From CAZQYB01 sp964597535 (GTDB lineage Bacteria > Planctomycetota > Phycisphaerae > Sedimentisphaerales > Anaerobacaceae): a DNA stretch of 55,797 nt. The notes below the pieces were generated by a model. It did not search any database and was not told the DNA's origin. It saw only the letters and a program-made list of their open reading frames with translations. The stretch lies in NCBI GenBank assembly GCA_964597535.1, contig CAZQYB010000002.1, positions 1 to 55,797 on the forward strand, in the 5' to 3' direction. Below, in pieces: positions 7,590 to 15,813 of this stretch. Both the position numbers and the translations under genes were made by a program. Each line of letters starts with the position of its first letter. Within the stretch, counting starts at the first letter, position 1.

Positions 7590-8924
7590 ATGGGTGCTAC
7601 CGGCGGCAAAAAGGGGCTTGTTATTGTAGCGGTGCTTTGGGTGGTAATGCTGCTTATCGTTATTGTTGCAGTTGTTGGTCGGAACAGCCAATTCGACACG
7701 AAAATTTGCGTTGGCAGGACAGACGAGCTTCGGTGCAGGTGGGCCTGTCGAGCGGGAGTAGAGACAGCTATTGCGGTATTGAACGATGACCTGAGAGGAA
7801 GTGATAGTCTGACGGATTCGTGGAGTGAGAATGAGGAAGATTTCAATAATGTTAAGCTGGAACAATGCTATTTAACCGTCAGGGTTGTTGATGAGGCGAG
7901 TAAACTGAATGTAAATATGGTGTCGAGAGAGCAGCTTTTGCGGCTGGAGGATGAGGGTATGACGGAAGAGATTGCAGATGCGATAATCGACTGGCGGGAT
8001 AAAGATGATGAGCCGCGTGGAGGGGGTGCTGAAGTAGGTTACTATGAGAATCTGCATTATAGATATCGTATTCGAAACGGACGTTTCAGAACAATTCGTG
8101 AGCTGCTGTTGGTAAAGGGTGTCACTGAAAAGCTGCTGTACGGAGAAGACACGAATCTTAACGGTAAACTGGATTACAACGAGAAAGACGGCGACGAAAG
8201 TCCACCTGCCGATAACCAAGATGATAAACTGGACAAAGGGTGGGTTGCTTATCTGACGTGCTATTCGTACGACAAGAACAAGGACGCCATCGGAAATGAA
8301 AGGATTAACATCAACGAAGCTGATGAGGAGAAACTGGCAGAAGAATTGAATATAACAGAGTCCCACGCGAAATGGATTGTGGAAAATCGCAAGAAGGATA
8401 AATACAAAAGTATCACTGATTTGGTAAATGACAAAAGTCCTAAAGGGGCAAAAAAGGATTCGAAAAAGAATTCGGACAAGGCTGTGCCTCTGGATTTGGA
8501 AACGTTTAAGAATATAGCTGACAAAATAACGGTGGATGACAAGGAAAAAATACAGGGAAGAATCAATATCAATACTGCTTCAAAGGAGGTTCTGGCTGCT
8601 TTGTTGGGTGATGATGAGACCGCTGAACAACTTGCCGATGAAATAATCACGTACAGGGAGGGCCTGTTGAGCGGGATGCAGAACATTGCGGAAGTGATGA
8701 ATGTGAAATCGGTGAAAGTTGATACTTTCAAAAAAATCGCGAATTATATAACTACCCGGTCAGATGTCTTTACGGTTCGCTGCCTTGCGATAGCTGATAG
8801 AGGTAACGTCCACGGAGTAAAATTGCAGACAGAAGCGGTGATGGACAGGAGTTTGACCCCTTGTAAGATACTTTACTGGTATCAGGGACCGGGACCCACT
8901 TTGTGGGGTCCTCAAACGCAATAA
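7590..8924 (+). CDS. gspK: Pseudopilus tip protein GspK
   Basis: 444 residues. The N-terminus GGKKG|LVIVAVLWVVMLL is a prepilin-type signal lacking Glu at +5, as is usual for GspK, which caps the pseudopilus. The periplasmic part contains helix-hairpin-helix/SAM-like repeats (INEADEEKLAEELNITE, ININTASKEVLAALLG), the hallmark of GspK. An insertion of charged residues at about 190-225 (DTNLNGKLDYNEKDGDE) resembles a calcium-binding loop. At 435 residues after processing it is longer than most enterobacterial GspK proteins. Confidence 0.9.
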   Translation: MGATGGKKGLVIVAVLWVVMLLIVIVAVVGRNSQFDTKICVGRTDELRCRWACRAGVETAIAVLNDDLRGSDSLTDSWSENEEDFNNVKLEQCYLTVRVVDEASKLNVNMVSREQLLRLEDEGMTEEIADAIIDWRDKDDEPRGGGAEVGYYENLHYRYRIRNGRFRTIRELLLVKGVTEKLLYGEDTNLNGKLDYNEKDGDESPPADNQDDKLDKGWVAYLTCYSYDKNKDAIGNERININEADEEKLAEELNITESHAKWIVENRKKDKYKSITDLVNDKSPKGAKKDSKKNSDKAVPLDLETFKNIADKITVDDKEKIQGRININTASKEVLAALLGDDETAEQLADEIITYREGLLSGMQNIAEVMNVKSVKVDTFKKIANYITTRSDVFTVRCLAIADRGNVHGVKLQTEAVMDRSLTPCKILYWYQGPGPTLWGPQTQ

Positions 8925-8953
8925 GGGGTGTTTGATGATTCCCTGCAAGGATT

Positions 8954-8983
8954 CCCGTTTTGCAAAAAAGTTGGCAAAACGGG
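8954..8983 (+). repeat. Perfect inverted repeat between gspK and gspL
   Basis: CCCGTTTTGC (8954-8963) and GCAAAACGGG (8974-8983), perfect 10-bp arms around a 10-base loop, 29 bases after the gspK stop. There is no following T-tract, so it is more likely an mRNA-stabilising or expression-adjusting intercistronic hairpin than a terminator. The TTTTGC/GCAAAA core recurs in the hairpin at 19863-19899. Confidence 0.5.
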
Positions 8984-9020
8984 GCTGATAAAGTGCAAAA
9001 GAGAAACTGGAGTAAAATAA

Positions 9021-10478
9021 TTGAATGATATGAGCGATAACAGAACAAATGTGGTGACAGCCCCGTCCGTGATTGCGATAGCACAAGAGAAAAATAAGCT
9101 GCGAGGCGTAGAGCTTGCAAAGCAGGGGGGGGCTTTTGAAGTCCTCTGGACCAAAAGCGGCGAAGCAAGCAAGATGGACCTGGGGATGTTTGCGGTCGAG
9201 TGTAATTTGTCTTCCGGGCGCGTGACGGAAAGTGAAACTACCGGCAACAAAACTGTTGCAGTCGGTTTTGACTCATCTGGTGTGGTTTTTTACCGACTTA
9301 GCGTACCTGCGGTCAAAGAAAAAGAACTTGCAGCAATCGTGAAACTGCAGGCGGAAACCCGGCTGCCATTACCTGGCGAGCAGATGGAACTGGCGTGGCG
9401 ACCAGGCAGGATGCAGGATGGACAGGTAGCGGTTACGATAGCGGCGGGAAAAAGAGACCATTTGCAGAAGTTTGTGGAGGATGTGCGTGGCTTTGAGCCG
9501 GCAAAAATACTCCTGGACTGCGAGGGGATGGTAAAGGCGTGGGGAGAGTTCTTTTCGGGGGATGAGGCAGCGGCTGTGGTTGTGAGCATAAGGTCGCGAA
9601 GTACACAAGTTTGCCTGGCCGAGCAAAGAAAGCTGGTTAACGCAGTAAGCTTAGATGTGGGGATAGAGGATTTTTCGGCAGAGCAGTCAGCGGAGCAAAT
9701 GGAAGCTACCGAGAGGTTTGTTCAGGATATAAGGAGCGTATTGGAATTATTTGGCTATACGAACTCGGGTAAATTGCCGGTTTTTGTGCTGTCAAACGGC
9801 GGGAGCGTAATACAGACCGCAGTCTCTTCTCTTAAGTCAGCGGGATTGAATGCACAAGTAGCTGTGCCGGAGATGCAAAAATTAAGGGCGCAGACGAAAT
9901 TTAGCGCTGAGGATGTCTATGAATATCGTGTGCCGATAGGTCTTGCGCTGATGGCATTTGAAGAAGGCGAAGGACAGCTTAATCTTTTTGAGCGTTTGTA
10001 TCACCCGAAGGAGGAGAAGAAAAAAAGGCGCTGGTTGTATTCGCCGAGGGTGGCCGGTCTGATTGCAGCGGTAATGCTGGCGTTGTTGATTATTGTGCTT
10101 TATGCAGTTGATGTGGTCAATGCAAAGCGTTTGAGCGGGTTAGAGGCGAAAACAGACTTTAACCTGCTTATGCAGCGGCAGAAACTAATCAAAACAGTTG
10201 CATTACAGAGACCCGACCTGCTGAGACTTTTAAGCGAAATAAACAGCACCGAGCACGAAGGGGTAGTGTTAAATAGCGTGCATTTTAGAAAAGGCCGTCC
10301 GGTGACTATAAAGGGACAGGTCAAGGGCGATGAAAACCTGTATAAATTCCAGAAAAGTCTGCAGAGTAAAAAGAATCTGAAAGATGTCGTGATAGAAAAT
10401 GCAAGTCCGCCAAAAGATGAAAAAATCGATTTTACCATAACTTTCCAATATAGGGGTTTTAGCAAAAAGAGAACCTGA
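9021..10478 (+). CDS. gspL: GspL-like T2SS assembly protein (PilM-like plus PilN-like)
   Basis: 485 residues from TTG 9021, nine bases after GGAG (9009-9012); ATG 9030 is an alternative. Residues about 10-330 form an actin-like cytoplasmic domain of the PilM/GspL type. A basic stretch and one membrane helix (about 345-367) lead to a periplasmic ferredoxin-like part (about 370-485) like PilN. GspL recruits GspE to the membrane and binds GspM. The long periplasmic region and clear PilM-PilN fusion architecture fit the known evolutionary relation between the two systems. Position before gspM supports it. Confidence 0.85.
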   Translation: MNDMSDNRTNVVTAPSVIAIAQEKNKLRGVELAKQGGAFEVLWTKSGEASKMDLGMFAVECNLSSGRVTESETTGNKTVAVGFDSSGVVFYRLSVPAVKEKELAAIVKLQAETRLPLPGEQMELAWRPGRMQDGQVAVTIAAGKRDHLQKFVEDVRGFEPAKILLDCEGMVKAWGEFFSGDEAAAVVVSIRSRSTQVCLAEQRKLVNAVSLDVGIEDFSAEQSAEQMEATERFVQDIRSVLELFGYTNSGKLPVFVLSNGGSVIQTAVSSLKSAGLNAQVAVPEMQKLRAQTKFSAEDVYEYRVPIGLALMAFEEGEGQLNLFERLYHPKEEKKKRRWLYSPRVAGLIAAVMLALLIIVLYAVDVVNAKRLSGLEAKTDFNLLMQRQKLIKTVALQRPDLLRLLSEINSTEHEGVVLNSVHFRKGRPVTIKGQVKGDENLYKFQKSLQSKKNLKDVVIENASPPKDEKIDFTITFQYRGFSKKRT

Positions 10479-10503
10479 CAGAAAATCTGAAGATTAAAAA
10501 ACT

Positions 10504-11025
10504 ATGATGAAAAAATTGAGTCAAAGAGATAAACGGGCGCTGAAAATTGGGGCCGTCTGTGTTGCCGCTACTCTGGTGTTTGCGTTTGCAACAGATTGGT
10601 TTGGACACTGGGTGGAGGTGAGGAAGTCGCTTGCTCTGAAACGGGCTAAGCTTGAAGCTATCCGCGTGGACAAGACCAAGCAGGAGGGCTTGTTGTCGAT
10701 TGTGCCTGTGTTTGAGATGCCGCAGGAAGAAGAAGAGCAAAAGTTTCTGTTTAGAGAAAAATTTAACAAGCAATTAAAAAAGGCGGGAATAAAAGGCGAG
10801 CCCATACGGGTTCTCCGCGCCAGGAAACCGCAGCGGGGGACCGGTTATAAACTGTTGTGTTTGCAGTGTCGCGGCAAGTGTAATTTTGGCCAGGTGCTCG
10901 ATTTGCTTGCTGCGCTTAGAGAAAATCCGTATCTGGTTGGGATAGAGGAGTTGAAAATAGAATGTGACCCAAAAAAACGGCAGGAGTTCAAGCTGGATTT
11001 AACGGTGTCAACATTTGTTAAATAA
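10504..11025 (+). CDS. gspM: GspM/PilO-like T2SS assembly protein
   Basis: 173 residues. A short cytoplasmic start is followed by a single membrane helix (IGAVCVAATLVFAFATDWF), a coiled-coil stretch and a C-terminal ferredoxin-like domain (about 95-173, ending LDLTVSTFVK) as in GspM/PilO. It partners GspL in the inner-membrane platform. The call rests mainly on topology and operon position because this family diverges quickly in sequence. Two cysteines (LLCLQCRGKC region) in the periplasmic domain could be paired. Confidence 0.75.
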   Translation: MMKKLSQRDKRALKIGAVCVAATLVFAFATDWFGHWVEVRKSLALKRAKLEAIRVDKTKQEGLLSIVPVFEMPQEEEEQKFLFREKFNKQLKKAGIKGEPIRVLRARKPQRGTGYKLLCLQCRGKCNFGQVLDLLAALRENPYLVGIEELKIECDPKKRQEFKLDLTVSTFVK

Positions 11026-11037
11026 GCTGAGTAATGT

Positions 11038-11763
11038 ATGAAGTTTGATAATCTAAAAGAGAAAGAAGGGTTGACTTCAATTTCGCTGCTTTGTGTCTCG
11101 GGTGTTTTGGGCGTGTTCATTCTGGTTAAACTGGGAAGCTTTTTCGTGACATCCGCGAGGGTGGCAGGGCTGGTGGAAGAGACTGTTGCGCGTAGTAAGT
11201 CGGACCCAAACGATGCAAAAGAGTACCTGGCCAAATTCAGGGAAGTTGCGGATGAGCTGAAGAAGAAGAATATGTTTGCGCCGCCTCCGTCGAAGCCGGG
11301 CTGGCCCGTGAAGCAGGTGCAAGGCATACTTGGCAATATGGCGTTTATAAATGGCAAATGGCACAAGGTCGGTGACGACATTGGCGGGGCCAAGGTTTTG
11401 GAGATTAAGCCCACATACGTGAAGATTGTATGGGAAGGGAAAGAGAAAATCTTTTCCCCGTTCGATATAAAGAATGCTCCTGAGCCGAAAAAAGAGAAAA
11501 AGGCAGTCGCTAAGAAAGCCAAGCCCGAGAAGAAGGTAGCGGAGAAGCCGAAGAAAGAGAAAGTTGCGACTGCATCCGAAGAAGACCCGCTTGCCTGGAT
11601 GGGAGTGGAGTTATCACCAAAATTGAGGGCGAAGTTTATAGAGAAGTGGAACGAGATGTCGGATGAAGAAAAGGAGAAGGCAAAGGAAGAGTGGAGTAAA
11701 ATGTCTGACGAGAAAAAAGAGGAAATGGTGAAGCAGATGGAAGAGCACGTGGATGACATGTAA
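11038..11763 (+). CDS. GspC-like protein, first tandem copy (Lys/Glu-rich tail)
   Basis: 241 residues: short cytoplasmic N-terminus, one membrane helix (about 14-36), a linker, then a small beta domain (about 90-143) containing QVQGILG, AFINGKWHKVGDDIGG and VLEIKPTYVKIVWEGKEK. That pattern matches the homology region of GspC/PilP, the clamp between platform and secretin. After residue 145 comes a Lys/Pro/Ala-rich spacer and a charged helical tail with two MSDE(E/K)K motifs. No PDZ domain is present. Placement before gspD, with no other gspC in the operon, supports the role. The next gene is a close paralogue. Confidence 0.75.
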   Translation: MKFDNLKEKEGLTSISLLCVSGVLGVFILVKLGSFFVTSARVAGLVEETVARSKSDPNDAKEYLAKFREVADELKKKNMFAPPPSKPGWPVKQVQGILGNMAFINGKWHKVGDDIGGAKVLEIKPTYVKIVWEGKEKIFSPFDIKNAPEPKKEKKAVAKKAKPEKKVAEKPKKEKVATASEEDPLAWMGVELSPKLRAKFIEKWNEMSDEEKEKAKEEWSKMSDEKKEEMVKQMEEHVDDM

Positions 11764-11772
11764 GGGCAGCGC

Positions 11773-12435
11773 ATGAAGTTTGATAATCTAAAAGAGAAAC
11801 AGGGGTTAATTTCGACTTCGCTGCTTTGCGCCTCAGCGGTATTGGGTATTTTAATTCTGGTTAGGTTAGGAAGCTTTTTTGCAGCGTCGGCGAGGATGGA
11901 AGGGTTGGTGGAAGGTGTCGTTGCACAGAGTAAGCCGGACTCAAACGATGCAAAAGGATACCTGGCCAAATTCAAGGAAGTTGCGGATGAGCTGAAGAAG
12001 AAGAATATGTTTGCACCGCCCCCGTCGAAGCCGGGCTGGCCCGTGAAGCAGGTGCAAGGGATACTTGGCGATACGGCGTTTATAAATGGCAAATGGCACA
12101 AGGTCGGTGACGACATTGGCGGGGCCAAGGTTCTGGAGATTAGGCCCACATACGTGAAGATTGTATGGGAAGGGAAAGAGAAAATCTTCTCACCGTTCGA
12201 TATGAAGCATGTTAAGGGCGAACGACCGGAGTCAGGGAAACGCGAAGAAAGTAAAAGGGAGGTTAGAAAAAAACGCGGGGAGCGAAGGCCGAGACCAGGA
12301 CGTGGGCGCAGGGCAGGGTTTCGCGATATGTCTCGCGAAGAGAGAAGACAGCTAAGAGAAAAAATGAGGGACATGTCTCCGGAAGAGAGAGAAGAATATA
12401 GGCGGAAAATGCGTGAAGAATCTAACGGGGGATAG
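11773..12435 (+). CDS. GspC-like protein, second tandem copy (Arg-rich tail)
   Basis: 220 residues, starting 9 bases after its paralogue. The first 143 residues are roughly 80 percent identical to it by eye, and residues 70-143 (linker end and homology region) nearly identical, also at DNA level. The tail differs: Arg-rich (KKRGERRPRPGRGRRAG) followed by two MS(R/P)EER helical repeats that mirror the MSDEEK repeats of the first copy. This shows duplication followed by rapid divergence of the tail only. It probably also bridges GspL/M to GspD; the two may form a mixed complex. Confidence 0.75.
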   Translation: MKFDNLKEKQGLISTSLLCASAVLGILILVRLGSFFAASARMEGLVEGVVAQSKPDSNDAKGYLAKFKEVADELKKKNMFAPPPSKPGWPVKQVQGILGDTAFINGKWHKVGDDIGGAKVLEIRPTYVKIVWEGKEKIFSPFDMKHVKGERPESGKREESKREVRKKRGERRPRPGRGRRAGFRDMSREERRQLREKMRDMSPEEREEYRRKMREESNGG

Positions 12436-12464
12436 CAGGCAGGAATTTTGAGTGAGGTGAAAAA

Positions 12465-15400
12465 TTGAAACGGTCAAGATTAATATTGTTGGTCATATTA
12501 GCTATTGTGGCGGCTCTTATTATCTGGAGGGTTGGCTTTTACGCACCGGAGGCCAAACGTGTAGAAAGGAAGGTTAAAGCTGCTGAGCCGAACGAGCCAA
12601 ATGAGCCGAGCGAGCCGAATAAACCGGGTGAGCCGAATGAGCCCAGCGAACCGAACAAGCCGAGTGAACCTAATGAACCAAGTGAGCCTAACAAGCCGAG
12701 TGAACCCAATGAGCCGAACGAGCCAATGGAGAACATAAACTTCAAGGACTTTGAGATGAAGAGTATCATCCAAAAGCTTGCGGAGTGGACCGGTAAGGTG
12801 ATTATTCCGCACGATGAGGCGATGAAACAGAAGATAAGTATATACTCGCCGAAGAAGGTGCCGAGAAGCCAGGCTCTTGCGATGATTTATAGTGCGTTAC
12901 GTGCAAAAGGGTTTATTGCCGAGCACACGGACGAGACGATTTATCTAAAGCCGTTAAAAGACGCAAAATATTTGCTGGTTCCTACGATACCGCCTGGGAT
13001 CCCCCTTGCTGCGATAGAGAATAAAGAACAGATAGTGCGGAAATTCTTTAAGCTGACAAATTACAGTCCCACGTCGATGAGTGAGATTATAGGGGCTATG
13101 CTCGCCGAGTACGCCTACGTGAGCGCCGACGAGACCACAGGAAAGCTGCTGATTATTGATACGGTCAAGAATCTGATACACTTTGAGAAGATTATTCAGC
13201 AGTTTGATATCCCGGAAGCGGAGCAGACTATAACAAAGATTTTTGACATCACATACGGCGACCCTGGAGAGATTGTGCAGGTGTTGAGAATCCTTCTGGG
13301 TGGAGAGGGCAGAAGGGTTGGTAGGCCGACTTCTCGTCGTGACCGCGACCGTGGCGAGCGGAGAGACCGCGACCGCGATAGAAACAGGAGGGGCGCAGCG
13401 ACAGTGGTTGGGCCAACTGGAGGGCCGGTTATTCTGATTCCGGAACCGCGGCGCAAGTGGATTATTGCAAGTGCGTCACCCGGAGATATGGACCAGATTG
13501 AAGAGTGGATAACGAAACTTGACACAACAGAACGGGTGACACCGGAATACGAAGCGGTTCAAATAAAATATGCGAGCGTCGATGAAGTAGCAGACCGTCT
13601 CAATGAGGTTTTGAGGGAGATGCCCGGGGCGGAATTGGAGACGAGCATCCTTATTCAACCGCTGCGGCAGGCGAGACAGGTTGTTATCTACGGCAGGAAG
13701 GACATGCGCGAAATTGCCAAGAAGCTTATCGCGGAAATAGATATTCCTTCGGAGGAGTTAGAAACCAAGGTGTTCAAGTTGGAGCATGCTGATCCGGAGC
13801 AGATTAAGGAAAATATAGATGCCCTCTATGGGGAAGAGTCTGGCGGATACAGAGGATACTATTATTACAGATATCTGCGGGACCGCAGCCCCGCGGACGT
13901 AGTAAAGGTGATAGCATTTCCTACGATGCAGCAGGTGACGGTGATTGCTTCACCGGAGAATATGCTAAAGATAGCAAAACAGATAGCGGACTGGGATATG
14001 CCGATAGATGTAGAGAAGGTCAAACCAATGATAATCACGTTAGTTAACACGGACCCGGTGAAGATGGCGGACTTGTTAAGCGAGCTGTTTACTGAAGAGG
14101 CAGATGAGTGGGACTGGAGGGACTATTACTTTGGTAGGTCAGAGGAGCAGAAAAAGGTTGTCGGTCCGCTGTATGGTCAGTTGACGTTTAGGGCCGTACC
14201 GGACACAAAGAAAATAATCGTAATAAGCAAAATGCCTGAGGCTTACAGGGTTATTGAGAACTTAATCAGGGAGCTTGACGAAGCGGAGATGACCGAGGTG
14301 CCGAGGGTCGTACAAATCGAGTATGCCGACCCGGAAGACCTGAGCGAGCGTCTAAATGCAATATTCTCCGAGCCGGGCGCATCGGTCAAGATTCGGCTTA
14401 CCAAAAAGAGCCTTTCTAAGACGGGGATGGAAAAAGTAGAAGAGGGCGAAGGTACAGACTCGGGCGAAGACAGCGGTGCGGCAGGTGAATACACACCGCC
14501 GTGGACGGGGCAGAGCCGCAGGCCGGACGAGATGCCGATAAGCAAGGTCATAGGCAGGATACGCTTTATCCCCGACCCTCGCAGTAAAGCCATTCTCGTG
14601 CTTGCTCCTAAGGAGTTTATGGACGAAATAGTGGAAACGATCAAGGCGCTGGATGAAGCCGGGAAGCAGGTGAGACTAAGGGCCGTAGTTGTGGAAGTCA
14701 GCCATAGCGACCTGACATCTCTCGGTCTGAGGTTGGCTGACACCATCGAGGATGGTGGGCTTATTGGTTTGGATGATGCAATAACCTTAGGCGCCGCCTC
14801 CAAGCTTACCGAGGCCTACCACCACGGCAGGCTGACACTGGAGATGGGCGTAAACGTCACAACGCTTCTCGACTTCTTAGTCAAACGGACGGACGCGAAG
14901 ATTCTTAATCAACAAAGCCTCTGGACCAAAGACAACGAAGAGGCAGATTTCTTCAAGGGTGAAACAGTTCCATTTGAGACTGGGGGGGTGACCACCGCAG
15001 TGGGGGGTCAGACGACCGCCGTCGAGTACCAGGAGGTGGGTATGACACTGCGAGTCAGGCCCAATATTACTCCGCAAAGGAACGTCGATATGAATTTAGA
15101 TTTGACGATATCCCAGCGTACCGGGGAGGAAGTAGCCGGGCAGCCGGTGAGGAGCTCGATGAATACTACGACTACCGCGATAGTGCGGGACGGTCAGACT
15201 ATTGTCTTAGGTGGTATTCTTTTCCAGAAGGACACTGTTACCGAACGGAAGATGGCTTTGCTGGGCGATTTGCCTTTGTTAGGCGGCCTGTTTCGCCATA
15301 ACGATACCATACAATCCAACACCGAACTGATTGTGTTTATTACTCCGGAGGTCATTGACCAGGAAGATATGGGCATTGAAACAAAGCAGGCAGAAAAAAA

Positions 15401-15467
15401 GCTGAAAAATATGTTAGGAGAATTTGAAGGTTCTGAAGATGCCAATGAAGGAGAAGCAGGGGATTAA
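12465..15467 (+). CDS. gspD: T2SS secretin GspD
   Basis: 1000 residues from TTG 12465 (GAGGTG upstream). It forms the outer-membrane secretion pore. An N-terminal membrane helix is followed by an EPNEPSEPNKPSEP-type repeat linker (about 42-88), an N0 domain (about 90-170, NINFKDFEMKSIIQKLAEWT), six successive N1-like ring-building modules each ending in an I..LD.-type helix, and the secretin domain from about 736 (VRLRAVVVEVSHSDLTSLGL) to about 965, with VPFETGG and the GGILF membrane-insertion region. Most GspD proteins are about 650-700 residues with three N1-like modules, so this one is expanded. It is the last gene of the operon. Confidence 0.95.
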   Translation: MKRSRLILLVILAIVAALIIWRVGFYAPEAKRVERKVKAAEPNEPNEPSEPNKPGEPNEPSEPNKPSEPNEPSEPNKPSEPNEPNEPMENINFKDFEMKSIIQKLAEWTGKVIIPHDEAMKQKISIYSPKKVPRSQALAMIYSALRAKGFIAEHTDETIYLKPLKDAKYLLVPTIPPGIPLAAIENKEQIVRKFFKLTNYSPTSMSEIIGAMLAEYAYVSADETTGKLLIIDTVKNLIHFEKIIQQFDIPEAEQTITKIFDITYGDPGEIVQVLRILLGGEGRRVGRPTSRRDRDRGERRDRDRDRNRRGAATVVGPTGGPVILIPEPRRKWIIASASPGDMDQIEEWITKLDTTERVTPEYEAVQIKYASVDEVADRLNEVLREMPGAELETSILIQPLRQARQVVIYGRKDMREIAKKLIAEIDIPSEELETKVFKLEHADPEQIKENIDALYGEESGGYRGYYYYRYLRDRSPADVVKVIAFPTMQQVTVIASPENMLKIAKQIADWDMPIDVEKVKPMIITLVNTDPVKMADLLSELFTEEADEWDWRDYYFGRSEEQKKVVGPLYGQLTFRAVPDTKKIIVISKMPEAYRVIENLIRELDEAEMTEVPRVVQIEYADPEDLSERLNAIFSEPGASVKIRLTKKSLSKTGMEKVEEGEGTDSGEDSGAAGEYTPPWTGQSRRPDEMPISKVIGRIRFIPDPRSKAILVLAPKEFMDEIVETIKALDEAGKQVRLRAVVVEVSHSDLTSLGLRLADTIEDGGLIGLDDAITLGAASKLTEAYHHGRLTLEMGVNVTTLLDFLVKRTDAKILNQQSLWTKDNEEADFFKGETVPFETGGVTTAVGGQTTAVEYQEVGMTLRVRPNITPQRNVDMNLDLTISQRTGEEVAGQPVRSSMNTTTTAIVRDGQTIVLGGILFQKDTVTERKMALLGDLPLLGGLFRHNDTIQSNTELIVFITPEVIDQEDMGIETKQAEKKLKNMLGEFEGSEDANEGEAGD
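12582..12727 (+). repeat. In-frame EPN/EPS tandem repeat in gspD
   Basis: Degenerate 9-12-base units coding for GluProAsn, GluProSer and LysPro run between the membrane helix and the N0 domain of GspD. The stretch is nearly pure Glu/Pro/Asn/Ser/Lys, predicted extended and flexible. Such coding repeats change length easily by slippage, and unit count may vary among relatives. Confidence 0.8.
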
Positions 15468-15676
15468 AAAGGCGAAAGTAAAAAGGGCAAAATAAATTTT
15501 AAGTTCTTGCCGGTGTTGGAGCCGGGACTAATTGAATGTCGGGGGGAAGGTCTGCTTTTGCACAGGCCGGTATATGCTTAGTAGGTACTTTAGGCGGCAT
15601 ACTTTACGCAGGGCTGCTATTCGCAGCCTCCGGACATATCTTACCTAACTGCGGTTCAATTCTGAGAAGTTTTATA

Positions 15677-15705
15677 TTGCTTAACACAGCGAGAAGTTGT
15701 ATAAA
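15677..15705 (+). promoter_or_regulatory. Possible promoter of nifJ
   Basis: TTGCTT (15677-15682), 17-base spacer, TATAAA (15700-15705), about 108 bases before nifJ. The -10 box matches well, the -35 box only in its TTG. Elsewhere in 15468-15813 there is a GGCTGC/GCAGCC hairpin at about 15615-15631 and no convincing gene. Confidence 0.45.
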
Positions 15706-15813
15706 AATGCTTTTGGGATGCGCTGAGCCCTATGTCGGAAGGTCTGCTGCGATGGGAGGGCCTTTGAAGGTAATTAATTTTAGTTCTTATTTATTTTAGG
15801 AAGTGAAAAAATT

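Noticed and set aside
10845..12374. 509-codon minus-strand open frame opposite gspM and the GspC-like genes
   Set aside because: Ser/Phe-rich antisense shadow of the Lys/Glu-rich genes; duplicated only because those genes are duplicated.
15536..15799. 87-codon open frame with a hydrophobic start between gspD and nifJ
   Set aside because: No ribosome binding site, no recognisable family, and it overlaps the likely nifJ promoter and leader.
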